Made by a program: the position numbers and the translations under genes
In this document: positions 55,685-64,000 of the stretch, piece after piece
Position numbering within the stretch: position 1 is the stretch's first letter
How the letters are laid out: each line of letters starts with the position of its first letter
The notes under the pieces: model-generated
Seen by the model: only the letters and a program-made list of their open reading frames with translations
What the model was told of the DNA's origin: nothing
Database searches by the model: none
Origin: Methylocystis echinoides
GTDB taxonomy: Bacteria; Pseudomonadota; Alphaproteobacteria; Rhizobiales; Beijerinckiaceae
Reading direction: 5' to 3'
Assembly (NCBI RefSeq): GCF_027923385.1
Contig: NZ_BSEC01000001.1
Coordinates: 2,678,501-2,742,500 of the forward strand
DNA: 64,000 nucleotides

Positions 55685-56452
55685 TCAGGCGCGGTTTTTG
55701 AAGCGCCAGCTTTCGTTGCCGGTTTCGATGATGTCACAGTGATGAGTGAGCCGGTCTAGGAGCGCGGTCGTCATTTTGGGGTCGACGAAAACGCTTGGCC
55801 ATTCGCCGAAGGCGAGATTGGTGGTGACGATCACCGAGGTCCGCTCGTAGAGCCGGCTGATGAGATGGAAAAGCAGTTGTCCGCCGGCCTGAGCGAAAGG
55901 GAGATAGCCAAGCTCGTCGAGAACGACAAAATCCATCCGTGTGAGATAATCCGCCATGCGGCCCTGGCGCCCGGCGCGGGTTTCCGCCTCGAGGCGATTG
56001 ACGAGATCGACGGTGTTGAAGAAGCGCCCGCGCAGGCTGGCGCGAATGCAGCTTCTGGCAATGGCGATGGCGAGATGCGTCTTGCCGGTCCCCGTGCCGC
56101 CCACGAGAACGATGTTGCGTTGTTGGGCGACGAAGTCGCCGCTGGCAAGATCGCGCACCAGAGCTTCGTTGACCGTCGCGCCGTCGAAGACAAAATCGTC
56201 GATATCCTTCGCCAGTGGCAGTTTGGCGATGGTCATCTGATATTTGATGGAGCGAGCGTGCTTTTCGTCGATTTCGGCTTTGAGGAGATCGCCAATGATC
56301 TGCGGCGGTTCATGTTGCCGCTTGATGCCCGTCGTCATCACGTCGTCGTAAGCGCTTCTCATGCCGAAGAGCTTGAGTTCTCCCATGAGATCGAAGATTT
56401 GCGTGCGTTCCATCATCAGCCTGAACTCCTCAGTTGGTCGTATTTTGCGCAA
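55685..56452 (-). CDS. istB: IS21-family helper ATPase IstB
   Basis: The AAA+ ATPase (255 residues) assists the IstA transposase by remodelling target DNA. It is related to DnaC: Walker A G-G-T-G-T-G-K-T, Walker [11 protein letters not shown], and sensor [12 protein letters not shown]. Translation probably starts at Met-Met 13-14. It overlaps the istA end by 37 bases. Confidence 0.95.
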   Translation of the reverse strand: MRKIRPTEEFRLMMERTQIFDLMGELKLFGMRSAYDDVMTTGIKRQHEPPQIIGDLLKAEIDEKHARSIKYQMTIAKLPLAKDIDDFVFDGATVNEALVRDLASGDFVAQQRNIVLVGGTGTGKTHLAIAIARSCIRASLRGRFFNTVDLVNRLEAETRAGRQGRMADYLTRMDFVVLDELGYLPFAQAGGQLLFHLISRLYERTSVIVTTNLAFGEWPSVFVDPKMTTALLDRLTHHCDIIETGNESWRFKNRA

Positions 56453-57948
56453 TCGGCGAGAGGGGCATGCCGGAGCTTCAGGGCGTCCGGCGTGAGGATG
56501 GTCAGCGGCGGGCCGGGATCGCGGCGGCGCGCAAGAATGTTAAGAATGACGTCGGCGGAGTGCACGCCTTGGCACAAGGCTTCGGCGCAGGCGGCCTCGA
56601 CCGTGGGCAGCCCGTCTTCGAGAACCGCGGCGAGAACCTTCACCATCTGACGGTCGCCGTCTGCGGAGCCAGAGAGTTTGCGCCGGATCCTTTCCATGGC
56701 GGCGGGCAAGACCCAGTCCTTGAACGGCGCGCCATTCCTCAAGGCGCCAGGCTTTCGCGCCAGGACCGGCACGTAATGCCAAGGGTCGTAAGCCGTCTCA
56801 TCACGGCCAAAGCGTCGACGATGTTCGCCGACGACGCCCCCATCCTGCCGAATGACGATGCGATCGGCATAGGCCTGGACTTCGACAGGCCGGCCCACGG
56901 CATTGGCCATCACCGAGTATTTGTTGCTGTCGAAGCGAACCAGGCAGGTCTTCGACACCGCGGCGCTCACCGCATGGAAGCCGTCGAAGCAACCGCGCAA
57001 CGGCACGAGTTTTTGTCGCTCGTCCTCGAAGACCTCCCAAATCGTTCTATCGCCCATCTCCGGGTGGCGATGCGCCTTGGCGTAGGCGATACATTTGTCC
57101 AGGAGCCAGGCGTTCAACTCGTCATAGCTCTTGAACCGCAGGCGGGGTGTGAAGAAGCGTTCGCGAATGACGCCGACCTGGTTCTCGACCTGGCCTTTCT
57201 CCCAGCCCGACGCCGGCGTGCAGGCTACGGGCTCGACGAGATAATGCCCGCACATCTGTAGAAAGCGGCGGTTGTATTGCCGCTCCTTGCCGACGAAGAT
57301 CGTCTCCACCGCGGTCTTCATGTTGTCGTAGATGCCGCGGGCGCAGGCGCCCTTGAAAAAGCCGAAGGCGCGGTCGTGCGCGTCGAACACCATCTCTTGC
57401 GTCTCACGCGGATAGGCGCGGACAAACGGCATGCGGCTGTGACAAAGCCGCATGTGGGCTGCCTTCACGGTCACCGTCGCGCCGTTCAGAATGACGACTT
57501 CATGGCTCCAATCGAACTGGTAGGCGTCACCAGGGGAAAAACTCAGCGGCACATAGGCCTGGGCCAGCACGGTTCCGCGTTCCTTGCGCCAGTTCTTGGC
57601 GTAACGGCGGACGGCGTCATAACTGCCTTCATAGCCAAGTTCTCGCAGCTCTTCATAAAGGCGGATAAGCGTCAACCGCTCGCGGGCCGGCTTCCCATCA
57701 TTCCCCAGAAGCAAAGCGTCGAGCTGCTCCCGCCAGGGGCCTATTTTGGGGAGCGGCTGCCTTTCCCGCTCGTAATGGAACTCCGTCGCATCAGAACGGA
57801 TGACCTTCCGCACCACCTTCCGTGACACACGAAGGTCCCGGCAGATCTCCTTGATCGGCTTCTTGTGTCGGAAATAGGCGAGACGAATCTTTGCAATCGT
57901 TTCCACAATCAGCATCCCAACCCCGGCCTCCCTCGAAAAGGAGGCCAT
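56416..57948 (-). CDS. istA: IS21-family transposase IstA
   Basis: The 510-residue transposase has an N-terminal helix-turn-helix ([14 protein letters not shown]), a DDE catalytic core with Asp in F-D-W-S-H-E, Asp in I-Y-D-N-M-K and Glu in G-Q-V-E-N-Q-V, and a C-terminal domain. An internal ATG at 57915 is an alternative start. The frame is intact, so the element may be active. Confidence 0.95.
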   Translation of the reverse strand: MASFSREAGVGMLIVETIAKIRLAYFRHKKPIKEICRDLRVSRKVVRKVIRSDATEFHYERERQPLPKIGPWREQLDALLLGNDGKPARERLTLIRLYEELRELGYEGSYDAVRRYAKNWRKERGTVLAQAYVPLSFSPGDAYQFDWSHEVVILNGATVTVKAAHMRLCHSRMPFVRAYPRETQEMVFDAHDRAFGFFKGACARGIYDNMKTAVETIFVGKERQYNRRFLQMCGHYLVEPVACTPASGWEKGQVENQVGVIRERFFTPRLRFKSYDELNAWLLDKCIAYAKAHRHPEMGDRTIWEVFEDERQKLVPLRGCFDGFHAVSAAVSKTCLVRFDSNKYSVMANAVGRPVEVQAYADRIVIRQDGGVVGEHRRRFGRDETAYDPWHYVPVLARKPGALRNGAPFKDWVLPAAMERIRRKLSGSADGDRQMVKVLAAVLEDGLPTVEAACAEALCQGVHSADVILNILARRRDPGPPLTILTPDALKLRHAPLADCAKYDQLRSSG

Positions 57949-58089
57949 TGTGGACCCTTCGCCAAAGGGGTCCCGATTGGACGCCGATCACCCCAAAAGC
58001 GGGGTCCTTATTCCATGCCGATCAACAAGCCGGATACATAAAAGCTGTTGAAGGCGCCGGCATAAGCCTCACCAGCGCTATGGAACAAA

Positions 58090-58893
58090 ATGCGAACTCA
58101 TGTTATAGCAGGAGAAGGTTTGTTCGAATCGAGCCGGTGGGGATTCATGAAAAGTCGGCAGAACACTTCACATGCCGTTATGGCCCAGCGATCCGAAGCG
58201 CTCGATAGCCTCGACGACTTTCCTACCCCGCCATGGGCGACGCGTGCACTCATCGAGCACATCATAACGGATAGGGACAATCTCTCGAAAATGAGTTGCT
58301 TGGAGCCTGCGTGTAACCGGGGCTTTATGTCCATGGTGCTTGAAGAGTATTTCGGCGAGGTTCAAAGCTCCGATATTCATGCTTATGGTTACGGTGAGGT
58401 CCGTGATTTTCTAGAAGGCCCTTACGCAACGAGCAGCGTCGACTGGGTCATAACCAACCCGCCCTTCCGTTTAGGTGAAGCCTTCATACAGAAGAGCCTC
58501 AAGGTTGCGCGACGCGGCGTCGCAATGCTAACGCGCACGGTTTTCATTGAAAGCGTTGGGCGTTACGAACGGATTTTCACGAAGCACCCCCCTACCAAGT
58601 TCGCTCAATTCACCGAGCGAGTGCCGATGGTGAAGGGCAGACTCGACAAAAAGGCATCGACGGCTACAGGGTATTGCTGGCTAGTCTGGGAGAAGGACGC
58701 CCGGACTTCACCGCAACTCGTATGGGTACCGCCATGCCGCAAAACGTTGGAGCGAGAAACGGACTATCAAATGCCGACGCGAGAAGCTCCCCGGCAGAGG
58801 GTCGTCCGCCCGATGAAACAGCAGCCAACCAGCAAGCCAGTTCGCGGGAAGCGGCATCCTCAGTCGATTCCGACGCCGGATCTGTTCTCTTAG
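58090..58893 (+). CDS. DNA methyltransferase-like protein (N6-adenine type)
   Basis: A class I SAM-dependent methyltransferase, up to 267 residues. P-T-P-P-W-A-T (about 45-51) resembles the start of phage-type DNA methylases. Motif I is C-L-E-P-A-C-N-R-G-F-M (about 70-80) and motif IV is N-P-P-F (123-126), as in N6-adenine and N4-cytosine enzymes. The C-terminus is basic. Starts at residues 20 or 31 are equally possible. GC is clearly lower than in the core. It lies immediately upstream of a nuclease-like gene, so a restriction-modification role is likely but not shown. Confidence 0.75.
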   Translation: MRTHVIAGEGLFESSRWGFMKSRQNTSHAVMAQRSEALDSLDDFPTPPWATRALIEHIITDRDNLSKMSCLEPACNRGFMSMVLEEYFGEVQSSDIHAYGYGEVRDFLEGPYATSSVDWVITNPPFRLGEAFIQKSLKVARRGVAMLTRTVFIESVGRYERIFTKHPPTKFAQFTERVPMVKGRLDKKASTATGYCWLVWEKDARTSPQLVWVPPCRKTLERETDYQMPTREAPRQRVVRPMKQQPTSKPVRGKRHPQSIPTPDLFS

Positions 58894-58913
58894 AAAACAG
58901 ATCGCTTATAGAA

Positions 58914-59558
58914 ATGATACAGCCCGAAATCGAAGTGACGATCAACAGGCTGAACGCTGCTGACTTTGATCCAGACCCTATTGCTGGTCGCCATTTCTCG
59001 CGGATCGTTAGCGTCATGAGCTCGGCTTACAAGCGGCATGGCTTCATTCTTGAAATGGCCGTTCTCAATCAGTTAAAAAAATGCCCACGCTTTGTGGTCT
59101 GGAATGACCCTGCATTTCAGGTGTCAGCAAACGCGGATTTGGTAGCGAACGGCTCCCTAAGCGACCCCGCGACTATTATAGGCAACCAAGTGAATTATGG
59201 TTCCGGCACGCGGACACTACAGGTTGATGTAATTGTCTATGATCGAGAGACAGGGACGCTGCGTGCCTATGAGATCAAACGCGGCAACGGCTATCACGAC
59301 GCAGGCAAACGCCGCTCAATCCTTCGTGACATCTTGTGTTTGAACTTGCTTCTCAAGTCGTATGGGGAGCAGAGAGGCATGGACGTCAGACAAGCAGAGG
59401 CAAAAGCGATCTTTTATTACGGCAAAAGATCAATCCCTGCTCCTTTCTCCATAATTGGGGCCGAGTTAGATGAGCATTTCCAGTGGCCTGTGTATGGTCC
59501 TGTCGAAGAAGTCAACGAACTGTTTCGCCGAAAATTGTTTGACATTCTCGCAACCTGA
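58914..59558 (+). CDS. Putative PD-(D/E)XK nuclease
   Basis: The protein is about 214 residues from ATG 58914; the same frame is open from 58674, overlapping the methyltransferase. The active-site pattern is E47 (I-L-E-M-A), D105 (L-Q-V-D-V-I-V-Y-D) and E120-I-K122 (A-Y-E-I-K-R-G), i.e. E...D...ExK, as in restriction-type endonucleases. G-N-G-Y-H-D-A-G-K-R-R follows. Together with the upstream methylase it could form a restriction-modification pair. No family name is certain. Confidence 0.65.
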   Translation: MIQPEIEVTINRLNAADFDPDPIAGRHFSRIVSVMSSAYKRHGFILEMAVLNQLKKCPRFVVWNDPAFQVSANADLVANGSLSDPATIIGNQVNYGSGTRTLQVDVIVYDRETGTLRAYEIKRGNGYHDAGKRRSILRDILCLNLLLKSYGEQRGMDVRQAEAKAIFYYGKRSIPAPFSIIGAELDEHFQWPVYGPVEEVNELFRRKLFDILAT

Positions 59559-59632
59559 AACCGGAAGCAGGTTTCAAAAAAAATAAGATAGCTCGCACCA
59601 CCCTTCGGTCTCACTCTATCGCAGACACCACA

Positions 59633-61147
59633 ATGCCGAACCTAGAGGATGTTTTCCGACTTTCGGGCGTACCGACCTACACATTCATCCAGCCCGAGCG
59701 GTTCCAAGAAATTAGGGTCTCCATCCGCACGCCCGGCCGCGGATTGATCCTAGAAGGCCCGTCAGGAATCGGAAAAACAACAACTATAACGCAAGCCCTA
59801 AATGAGCTTGGTATTTTCAAGGATGTCCTTTCTCTAAGTGCAAGGAGGACAGCCGATGTGGAAATCATCAGGGCATTGCCTGACATGCAGGACATTGGCA
59901 TTGTCATTGTGGATGATTTTCATCGTTTGGATGACGCAACAAAGGCTCGGCTATCTGATTTTATGAAGGTGCTGGCGGAATCCGAGACCCAAAAATCCAA
60001 GCTTATCTTAGTGGGCATCAATCAGGCCGGACATCAGCTTGTAAAATTTGCCCACGATCTCGGGTTGCGAGTCGACGTCTTCAAATTGGAAGCTAACCCA
60101 ATCGAAAAGATCGAGGAGGTAATATCGCGCGGAGAGGAAGTCCTCAATGTCAAATTTTGCCAGAAGCACCTTATTGCCGAGCGGGCCCAAGGGAGCTTCC
60201 AACTTGTTCAGTTGCTCTGCCATAAGGTGTGCCTGCTAGCCGGCGTAACTGAAACAAAAGCCGCACTGGAAACAATCACAACGTCTATTAACGTGGCGAT
60301 AGAAGATGTGATGAGTGACCTTGCCAGACAGTTCAAAGAACCAGCCGTAACGTTCGCGAGGGGCTCAAAAATCCGCCGCGAAGGACGTGCGCCTTATTTG
60401 CATATCCTACGCTGGCTGGCAGAGAGCGATGACTGGTCAATAGATCTGTCCGAGGCAATCAATTCGCACCCCGAAATGAAAGGGAGCGTTGGACAAGTCA
60501 TGGAGAAGGGGTACCTTGAGGCCCTATTAAATGACCCGGAAAAAAAACTGTCGACCTTTTTTCACTATGAATCCTCAACCACCGTTTTAAGCGTCGAAGA
60601 TCCCAAGCTCTCGTTTTATTTGAAGAATATTATTTGGCGCGTTTTCACACGCCAAGTCGGCTACAAAGCACAGTACTTCCGAAGCAGGTACGACTTTGCA
60701 CTCTCCTTCGCCGGAGCAAACAGGGCGCTCGCAAAGGCTCTGGCCGATGCGCTAAAAGATCGCGAAGTGCAATGCTTTTATGATGAAGATGAGCAACACA
60801 GGATTATCGCACAAAACGTCGAAGATTATCTGGCCCCGATTTATCGCAGTGAAGCTAGCTATGTAATTGCTATTCTTTCGTCAGAGTACCCAAAGCGAAT
60901 ATGGACGAAATTTGAGAGCGACCAGTTCCGAGAGCGGTTTGGTGCGGGAGCCGTTATACCAATTCGTTTTACCGACTTGGCACCGGGTTTTTTTACGGAA
61001 GAGGCAAAATACGGAGGCTTACCATTCAATCCGGAAGGGGACCAAGACTCTCAAGTAAGCATCATAGTCGATATTCTATGCAAGCGCCTTATCGAGGACC
61101 GAGAAGCCTCGACTGCGGCTGAAATCGCTGAAAGCATGAATGAATGA
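59633..61147 (+). CDS. P-loop ATPase with C-terminal TIR domain
   Basis: The protein is 504 residues. The N-terminal STAND/AAA-like ATPase has Walker A G-P-S-G-I-G-K-T-T (42-50) and Walker B I-V-I-V-D-D-F-H (90-97), then a helical and winged-helix-like region to about 350. Residues 353-490 are a TIR domain (Y-D-F-A-L-S-F-A-G ... I-W-T-K-F-E-S-D), where E428 sits at the position of the catalytic Glu of NAD-cleaving TIRs. Such fusions are anti-phage abortive-infection effectors. There is no long sensor-repeat domain, so recognition may need a partner. Low GC supports transfer. Confidence 0.85.
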   Translation: MPNLEDVFRLSGVPTYTFIQPERFQEIRVSIRTPGRGLILEGPSGIGKTTTITQALNELGIFKDVLSLSARRTADVEIIRALPDMQDIGIVIVDDFHRLDDATKARLSDFMKVLAESETQKSKLILVGINQAGHQLVKFAHDLGLRVDVFKLEANPIEKIEEVISRGEEVLNVKFCQKHLIAERAQGSFQLVQLLCHKVCLLAGVTETKAALETITTSINVAIEDVMSDLARQFKEPAVTFARGSKIRREGRAPYLHILRWLAESDDWSIDLSEAINSHPEMKGSVGQVMEKGYLEALLNDPEKKLSTFFHYESSTTVLSVEDPKLSFYLKNIIWRVFTRQVGYKAQYFRSRYDFALSFAGANRALAKALADALKDREVQCFYDEDEQHRIIAQNVEDYLAPIYRSEASYVIAILSSEYPKRIWTKFESDQFRERFGAGAVIPIRFTDLAPGFFTEEAKYGGLPFNPEGDQDSQVSIIVDILCKRLIEDREASTAAEIAESMNE

Positions 61148-61349
61148 ACCGGTTTTCGCAGCACTCCTGCAATGCAATTCCGTAGTTGAGCCACGAGCAA
61201 TGCCCGTCGGGACACAAAAAACGATTTCTTCAGCCTAGCCACACCACCGACACGAAGTCGATCAGGCATCACGTTCGATGCTAGATCTGAGTAGGCTGAA
61301 AATCGCTCTAACCGGCAGATGATCCAACAAAGCCGGAAGGACATCCGGC

Positions 61350-61361
61350 GGGGGGGGGGGG
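61350..61361 (+). repeat. Poly-G tract (12 G) over the start region of the HKD gene
   Basis: Twelve G in a row lie five bases before ATG 61367, merging with the GGAGG of the ribosome-binding site. They lie inside the frame that starts at ATG 61319. Length change by slippage would alter Shine-Dalgarno strength or shift the longer frame. Confidence 0.85.
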
Positions 61362-61366
61362 AGGAC

Positions 61367-62731
61367 ATGAAGACTTCGCGCCTTATTCTCAATGCGATCA
61401 ACGGGCGATATCTCCGTGAAATCACCGATAATGCAGCAAAAGATTGCCAGTACGTGGAGGCCGCCGTCGCTTACGCGACCCAGGAGCAACTTTTTGAGTG
61501 GTGCTGGAACCACCATATCAGGCTCAGATTCTGGGGCAGGTTCGATGAAGGTGTGCCTGTTGCTCCTCATATTCTAAAGCGATTCCTCGATCGTCGTTCT
61601 CCGAATTTCGTCTGCAAACTCCTACCTCACTTGCATGCCAAGGTGATTTGGTGGCATGGGATAGGAGCCTACATCGGATCTGCAAATCTAACCGACCGCG
61701 CTTGGTACAGCAATGTTGAAGCAGGCTTCTACTTCGACGAGTCGGACATGCTCGCCTTTGGCATCGATGAGCAGTTGAGGAGTTTTTTCGAAGAGGTTGA
61801 TACTCACGCATCGCCTCTAACGGAGGAGCTCTACAGCACAATAAGAGATAGGCAGCGGGAACTTGATTTTTTGCATGAACGCGACCGCGACAATCAGAAA
61901 CGCTTTCTGCAAACACCTTGTGTCAAACAATGGGCTGGATTGCTGCATGTTTCACCTAGATCAGCTACAGAGAAACAGAAACAGGCATTTCTTAGCGAAT
62001 GGTTTTCGACACTTCAGATTTTGAGGGATATAGGCACGCGAGTATCCGATGAAGAATTCAGGCCGGACTGGATTCCCTCAGACGTTCCCCCGGGTGCACA
62101 AGCTGATCAGTTCCTACATGCTCACTACTACAATCGCGTAATTGGCCTGGATCGGCGAAGCTATTATGAGGAAATGTTCGAGGAGAATAAGGGCAATCCA
62201 GAAAATGCGCTTCGCAATGCTATGGTCTGGTGGAGAAGCCTCCCGAGCCCACCTAGTAACGAAGATCAGATGCTTTTTGAGTGGGCACCTTTCCTTCGGC
62301 GAGAGCTTGCGCGCGAGCGAATTCTTGGCCTAAGCGAGCGAGACTTCGAGGCAGTTTGTCAGCGCGTGTGGGCTATTCAAGACCACGCACGACGCATGCC
62401 CAACGTCACGTTGAATCTACCTCAAGATCAAAAGCATACAGTTGCCGTAAAAACAAAGGCACTCTCTCATTATCTATTTGAGAAAAAGGCCCCAAATGGC
62501 AGCAATGTGCTCGAGGTTTTGTATCACGTCTTGTACGGCGGCACCCACGGGAGCCTACCTGATCGCATTTGGGACACAACTCTAGCAGGGCAATGGCGCA
62601 TCGAACACCTTGGGATGAGTGCTATCGGCGAATTGGTCGGCTGGGCCCTGCCCGATGACTTTCCGCCTCGCAACAACCGAACAAGCAAGTCTCTTAGGTC
62701 GTTAGGATTCCCAGTGGATGCTCGCGATTAA
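61367..62731 (+). CDS. Phospholipase D-type (HKD) nuclease-like protein
   Basis: The protein is 454 residues from ATG 61367, or 470 if the in-frame ATG at 61319 is used. The N-terminal 120 residues form a PLD-like phosphodiesterase fold with one HKD motif: H90-A-K92 and G104-S105-A-N107 (Y-I-G-S-A-N-L-T-D). PLD nucleases with one motif act as dimers. The remaining 330 residues are helical and unassigned. Position beside the ATPase-TIR gene suggests a defence role. The poly-G run at its start may switch expression. Confidence 0.78.
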   Translation: MKTSRLILNAINGRYLREITDNAAKDCQYVEAAVAYATQEQLFEWCWNHHIRLRFWGRFDEGVPVAPHILKRFLDRRSPNFVCKLLPHLHAKVIWWHGIGAYIGSANLTDRAWYSNVEAGFYFDESDMLAFGIDEQLRSFFEEVDTHASPLTEELYSTIRDRQRELDFLHERDRDNQKRFLQTPCVKQWAGLLHVSPRSATEKQKQAFLSEWFSTLQILRDIGTRVSDEEFRPDWIPSDVPPGAQADQFLHAHYYNRVIGLDRRSYYEEMFEENKGNPENALRNAMVWWRSLPSPPSNEDQMLFEWAPFLRRELARERILGLSERDFEAVCQRVWAIQDHARRMPNVTLNLPQDQKHTVAVKTKALSHYLFEKKAPNGSNVLEVLYHVLYGGTHGSLPDRIWDTTLAGQWRIEHLGMSAIGELVGWALPDDFPPRNNRTSKSLRSLGFPVDARD

Positions 62732-63281
62732 GCGCGCCGCGAGCCTGCTAATGCTGACCGGAAAATGCTGCTATGTAACCGAGGTTCAGCGAGCCCCAAA
62801 AATCCATGAGTGTCGGGCGCAGCGGCGCCGCTCGGCGCAGGCGATCCGGTAGGGTTCCTGATTTCCTGCGCAATAACAGTGGCTTACCCGCATTGCCCGC
62901 CCGTGCGTCTAACCAGCTTCCCATCCTCTTCCCGCCTGTCGCCATGCCCTGCAGTCATGCGGGTTGCTGGGCTGGGTAAGATGCCGGCGTTGACCCGCCC
63001 ATGTCTTCGCAGCGGTGGCCCGTGGTGCGCGTTGTGGACATGCCCGCTACCCTACTAGCTCGATCACTTTTCGCACATGGGCGAGCCTGCCTGCGAAGAT
63101 GCGCCGCCGGAAGGAACGGCCGGCGGCGCACCATGGTCACGCCGACCTTCAGCGGCGGACCCCCGGCGACAGTGCGGAACCCAACCCTATCGCCAAGTCG
63201 TTGACGTGCGCCGCCGGCCGGAAACTGAGAGCCGACGGCGCGCTCTCGGCGCAGCGGAATGGCAGTCGCTGCGCCAGAGGG
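62732..63281. other. Gene-poor junction between defence cassette and right-edge operon
   Basis: The sequence returns to high GC. Several short frames exist on both strands, but none has a credible ribosome-binding site or motif. It may hold gene remnants. Confidence 0.45.
63101..63129. terminator. Strong hairpin after right-edge operon
   Basis: A 10-bp perfect stem (GCGCCGCCGG with CCGGCGGCGC) with a nine-base loop, 150 bases downstream of the minus-strand operon. No T run follows. Confidence 0.4.
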
Positions 63282-63521
63282 TTATCGTAGGCCGAGGGCT
63301 CGGGCCTCGCGCTGGATGGCGCGCGCCCAAAGCGCGGCAAAGTCCGGGCCGGGCTGCGCCGGCGCGGCGGGAGCGGCCGCACCGGGCGCTGGCGCCGCAA
63401 CACCTGCCTCGCGCTCGCGGAGCCAGACGAGGATATCGCCATGCGGGTCGCGGCCGGCGCGAAGCCCCGCCGCCACGTCGCGGTGATATTGGGCAAGCAG
63501 TTCGTTGGTGATGGGCTGCAT
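63282..63521 (-). CDS. Small hypothetical protein, mobile-element type
   Basis: The 79-residue protein begins M-Q-P-I-T-N-E-L-L-A-Q-Y-H-R-D-V-A and has an Ala/Pro linker and a helical end. GGAGGTAAC directly precedes the ATG. It follows the 63,538 gene by 16 bases on the same strand. The short, tightly packed layout resembles phage structural operons; no family is recognised. Confidence 0.6.
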   Translation of the reverse strand: MQPITNELLAQYHRDVAAGLRAGRDPHGDILVWLREREAGVAAPAPGAAAPAAPAQPGPDFAALWARAIQREARALGLR

Positions 63522-63537
63522 GTTACCTCCGTGCGTT

Positions 63538-63924
63538 TCAGTTGCGGGGCGCGGGGCCTTCGATGCCGACGATGGCGCGCGGGTCCGCGTCCTCGCGGCG
63601 GTCGATCAGGAAGCCACGCGATAGGGCTTCGCAGATGGCCGCCTCTTCCTCACGCTCGGCCAAGAGAATGGCCGCGTCGGCCTGCGCAAGTTTCTTGGCG
63701 CGCTGCGCCGGATCGAGGGCCGAACGGTCATCCGCTACAGCGTCAATCTCGGCGCAGATGCGCTGGATGATCGTGTCCCGGTGCAGCCACGCGAGAAGGG
63801 CGAAGGCGTCGGGCGCGAAGCGATCCCGGCCCGCGACGCCCGTCACCTGCCCATCGGCGCCGAGGATTGGCGCGGCGAGCTCAAAGCGAGACGGCCACAC
63901 GATTTCCTTCGCGCCGTCAATCAA
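63538..63924 (-). CDS. Hypothetical protein, mobile-element type
   Basis: The 128-residue protein starts with TTG, which overlaps the stop of the upstream gene (TTGA), so coupling fixes the start. The N-terminal half contains R-F-E-L-A-A-P-I-L-G-A and A-F-A-L-L-A-W-L-H-R-D; the C-terminal half is a long Glu/Ala-rich helix. The protein is probably prophage- or element-borne. Function unknown. Confidence 0.6.
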   Translation of the reverse strand: MIDGAKEIVWPSRFELAAPILGADGQVTGVAGRDRFAPDAFALLAWLHRDTIIQRICAEIDAVADDRSALDPAQRAKKLAQADAAILLAEREEEAAICEALSRGFLIDRREDADPRAIVGIEGPAPRN

Positions 63925-64000
63925 CCCGACGACGCGGGACGGGCCGCAAGCGCCTCGATCTGCGCGATGGCCAGCCGCTTGGCGTCGGCGCTCGGAACCG
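63921..64000 (-). CDS. Partial CDS at right edge
   Basis: The last 25 codons of a gene that continues beyond the window (ending A-I-A-Q-I-E-A-L-A-A-R-P-A-S-S-G). Its stop overlaps the TTG start of the next gene. Codon pattern and coupling support it; no family can be told. Confidence 0.5.
   Translation of the reverse strand, partial: VPSADAKRLAIAQIEALAARPASSG

Larger units (their letters stand above)
55535..58027 (-). mobile_element. IS21-family insertion sequence
   Basis: The element is about 2,493 bp with istA and istB overlapping on the minus strand. The ends start TGT and finish ACA: the left end TGTCAATCGGCACTG and the reverse complement of the right end TGTTGATCGGCATGG align over about 27 bases. 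A second internal repeat with GATCGGCG and GGGACCCC lies at each end, as in IS21 multiple terminal repeats. No clean target duplication flanks it. Confidence 0.88.

Noticed and set aside
55535..58027. Target-site duplication for the IS21 element
   Set aside because: Flanks TGAG/AGCC do not match; a CCGG occurs near both ends but at different offsets, so I do not call it.
61051..61425. 124-codon minus-strand frame between the TIR and HKD genes
   Set aside because: It is antisense to both genes' ends, without a ribosome-binding site or motif.
58090..62731. DISARM-type system because of methylase plus PLD gene
   Set aside because: The DISARM helicase and DUF1998 genes are absent and the ATPase-TIR protein is not part of that system.

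Overview
The window is most likely chromosome from a high-GC alphaproteobacterium of the Hyphomicrobiales (Rhizobiales). The evidence is gene content and order: dgt-argS-SPOR-nagZ, scpA-scpB-tatA-tatB-tatC-serS, ftsK next to a lolA-type gene, PAS_5 and PilZ proteins, and a PQQ cofactor operon. PQQ synthesis fits a methylotroph or methanotroph such as the Methylocystis/Methylosinus group, but that is inference; no methane or methanol oxidation gene is present here.

Layout. About 1-3,920 is the end of an integrative element or prophage: a P4-type tyrosine integrase, an AlpA-like regulator and a chain of overlapping small genes, all on the minus strand and running off the left edge. About 4,100-55,130 is core chromosome. 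It holds envelope and proteostasis genes (hflK-hflC-degP-like, rhomboid, lysozyme inhibitor, YihY/BrkB, ftsK, lolA), asd, a pqqB-pqqC-pqqDE operon in which pqqD is fused to pqqE, a LuxR solo, a 1,821-residue membrane protein with a GH94-like half, small enzymes (Nudix, metallophosphoesterase, two GNATs, zapE), an orphan Pro/Ser/Thr-rich protein at 39.3-40.8 kb, serS, tatABC, scpAB, nagZ, argS, dgt, erpA, a PfkB kinase and tRNA-Asn. A vapBC pair and a divergently oriented radical SAM gene sit between nagZ and scpA, which are normally adjacent in this order. Three copies of a paired palindromic (REP/BIME-like) element lie in intergenic gaps of the pqq and tat operons.

After tRNA-Asn (55,056-55,131) the sequence becomes accessory. 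A 2.49-kb IS21-family element abuts a truncated gene with a winged-helix-like start. Next comes a lower-GC stretch, all on the plus strand: a DNA methyltransferase-like gene, a PD-(D/E)XK-type nuclease-like gene, a compact P-loop ATPase with a C-terminal TIR domain, and a phospholipase D-type (HKD) nuclease-like gene. This reads as a defence cassette. The HKD gene has a run of 12 G directly over its ribosome-binding site, and inside the coding sequence if the upstream ATG is used, so it is a candidate phase-variable switch. The right edge holds short high-GC minus-strand genes of prophage or mobile-element character.

The most interesting objects are the 58.1-62.7 kb cassette with its poly-G tract, the membrane-GH94 protein, the orphan gene at 39.3 kb and the radical SAM/vapBC insertion.
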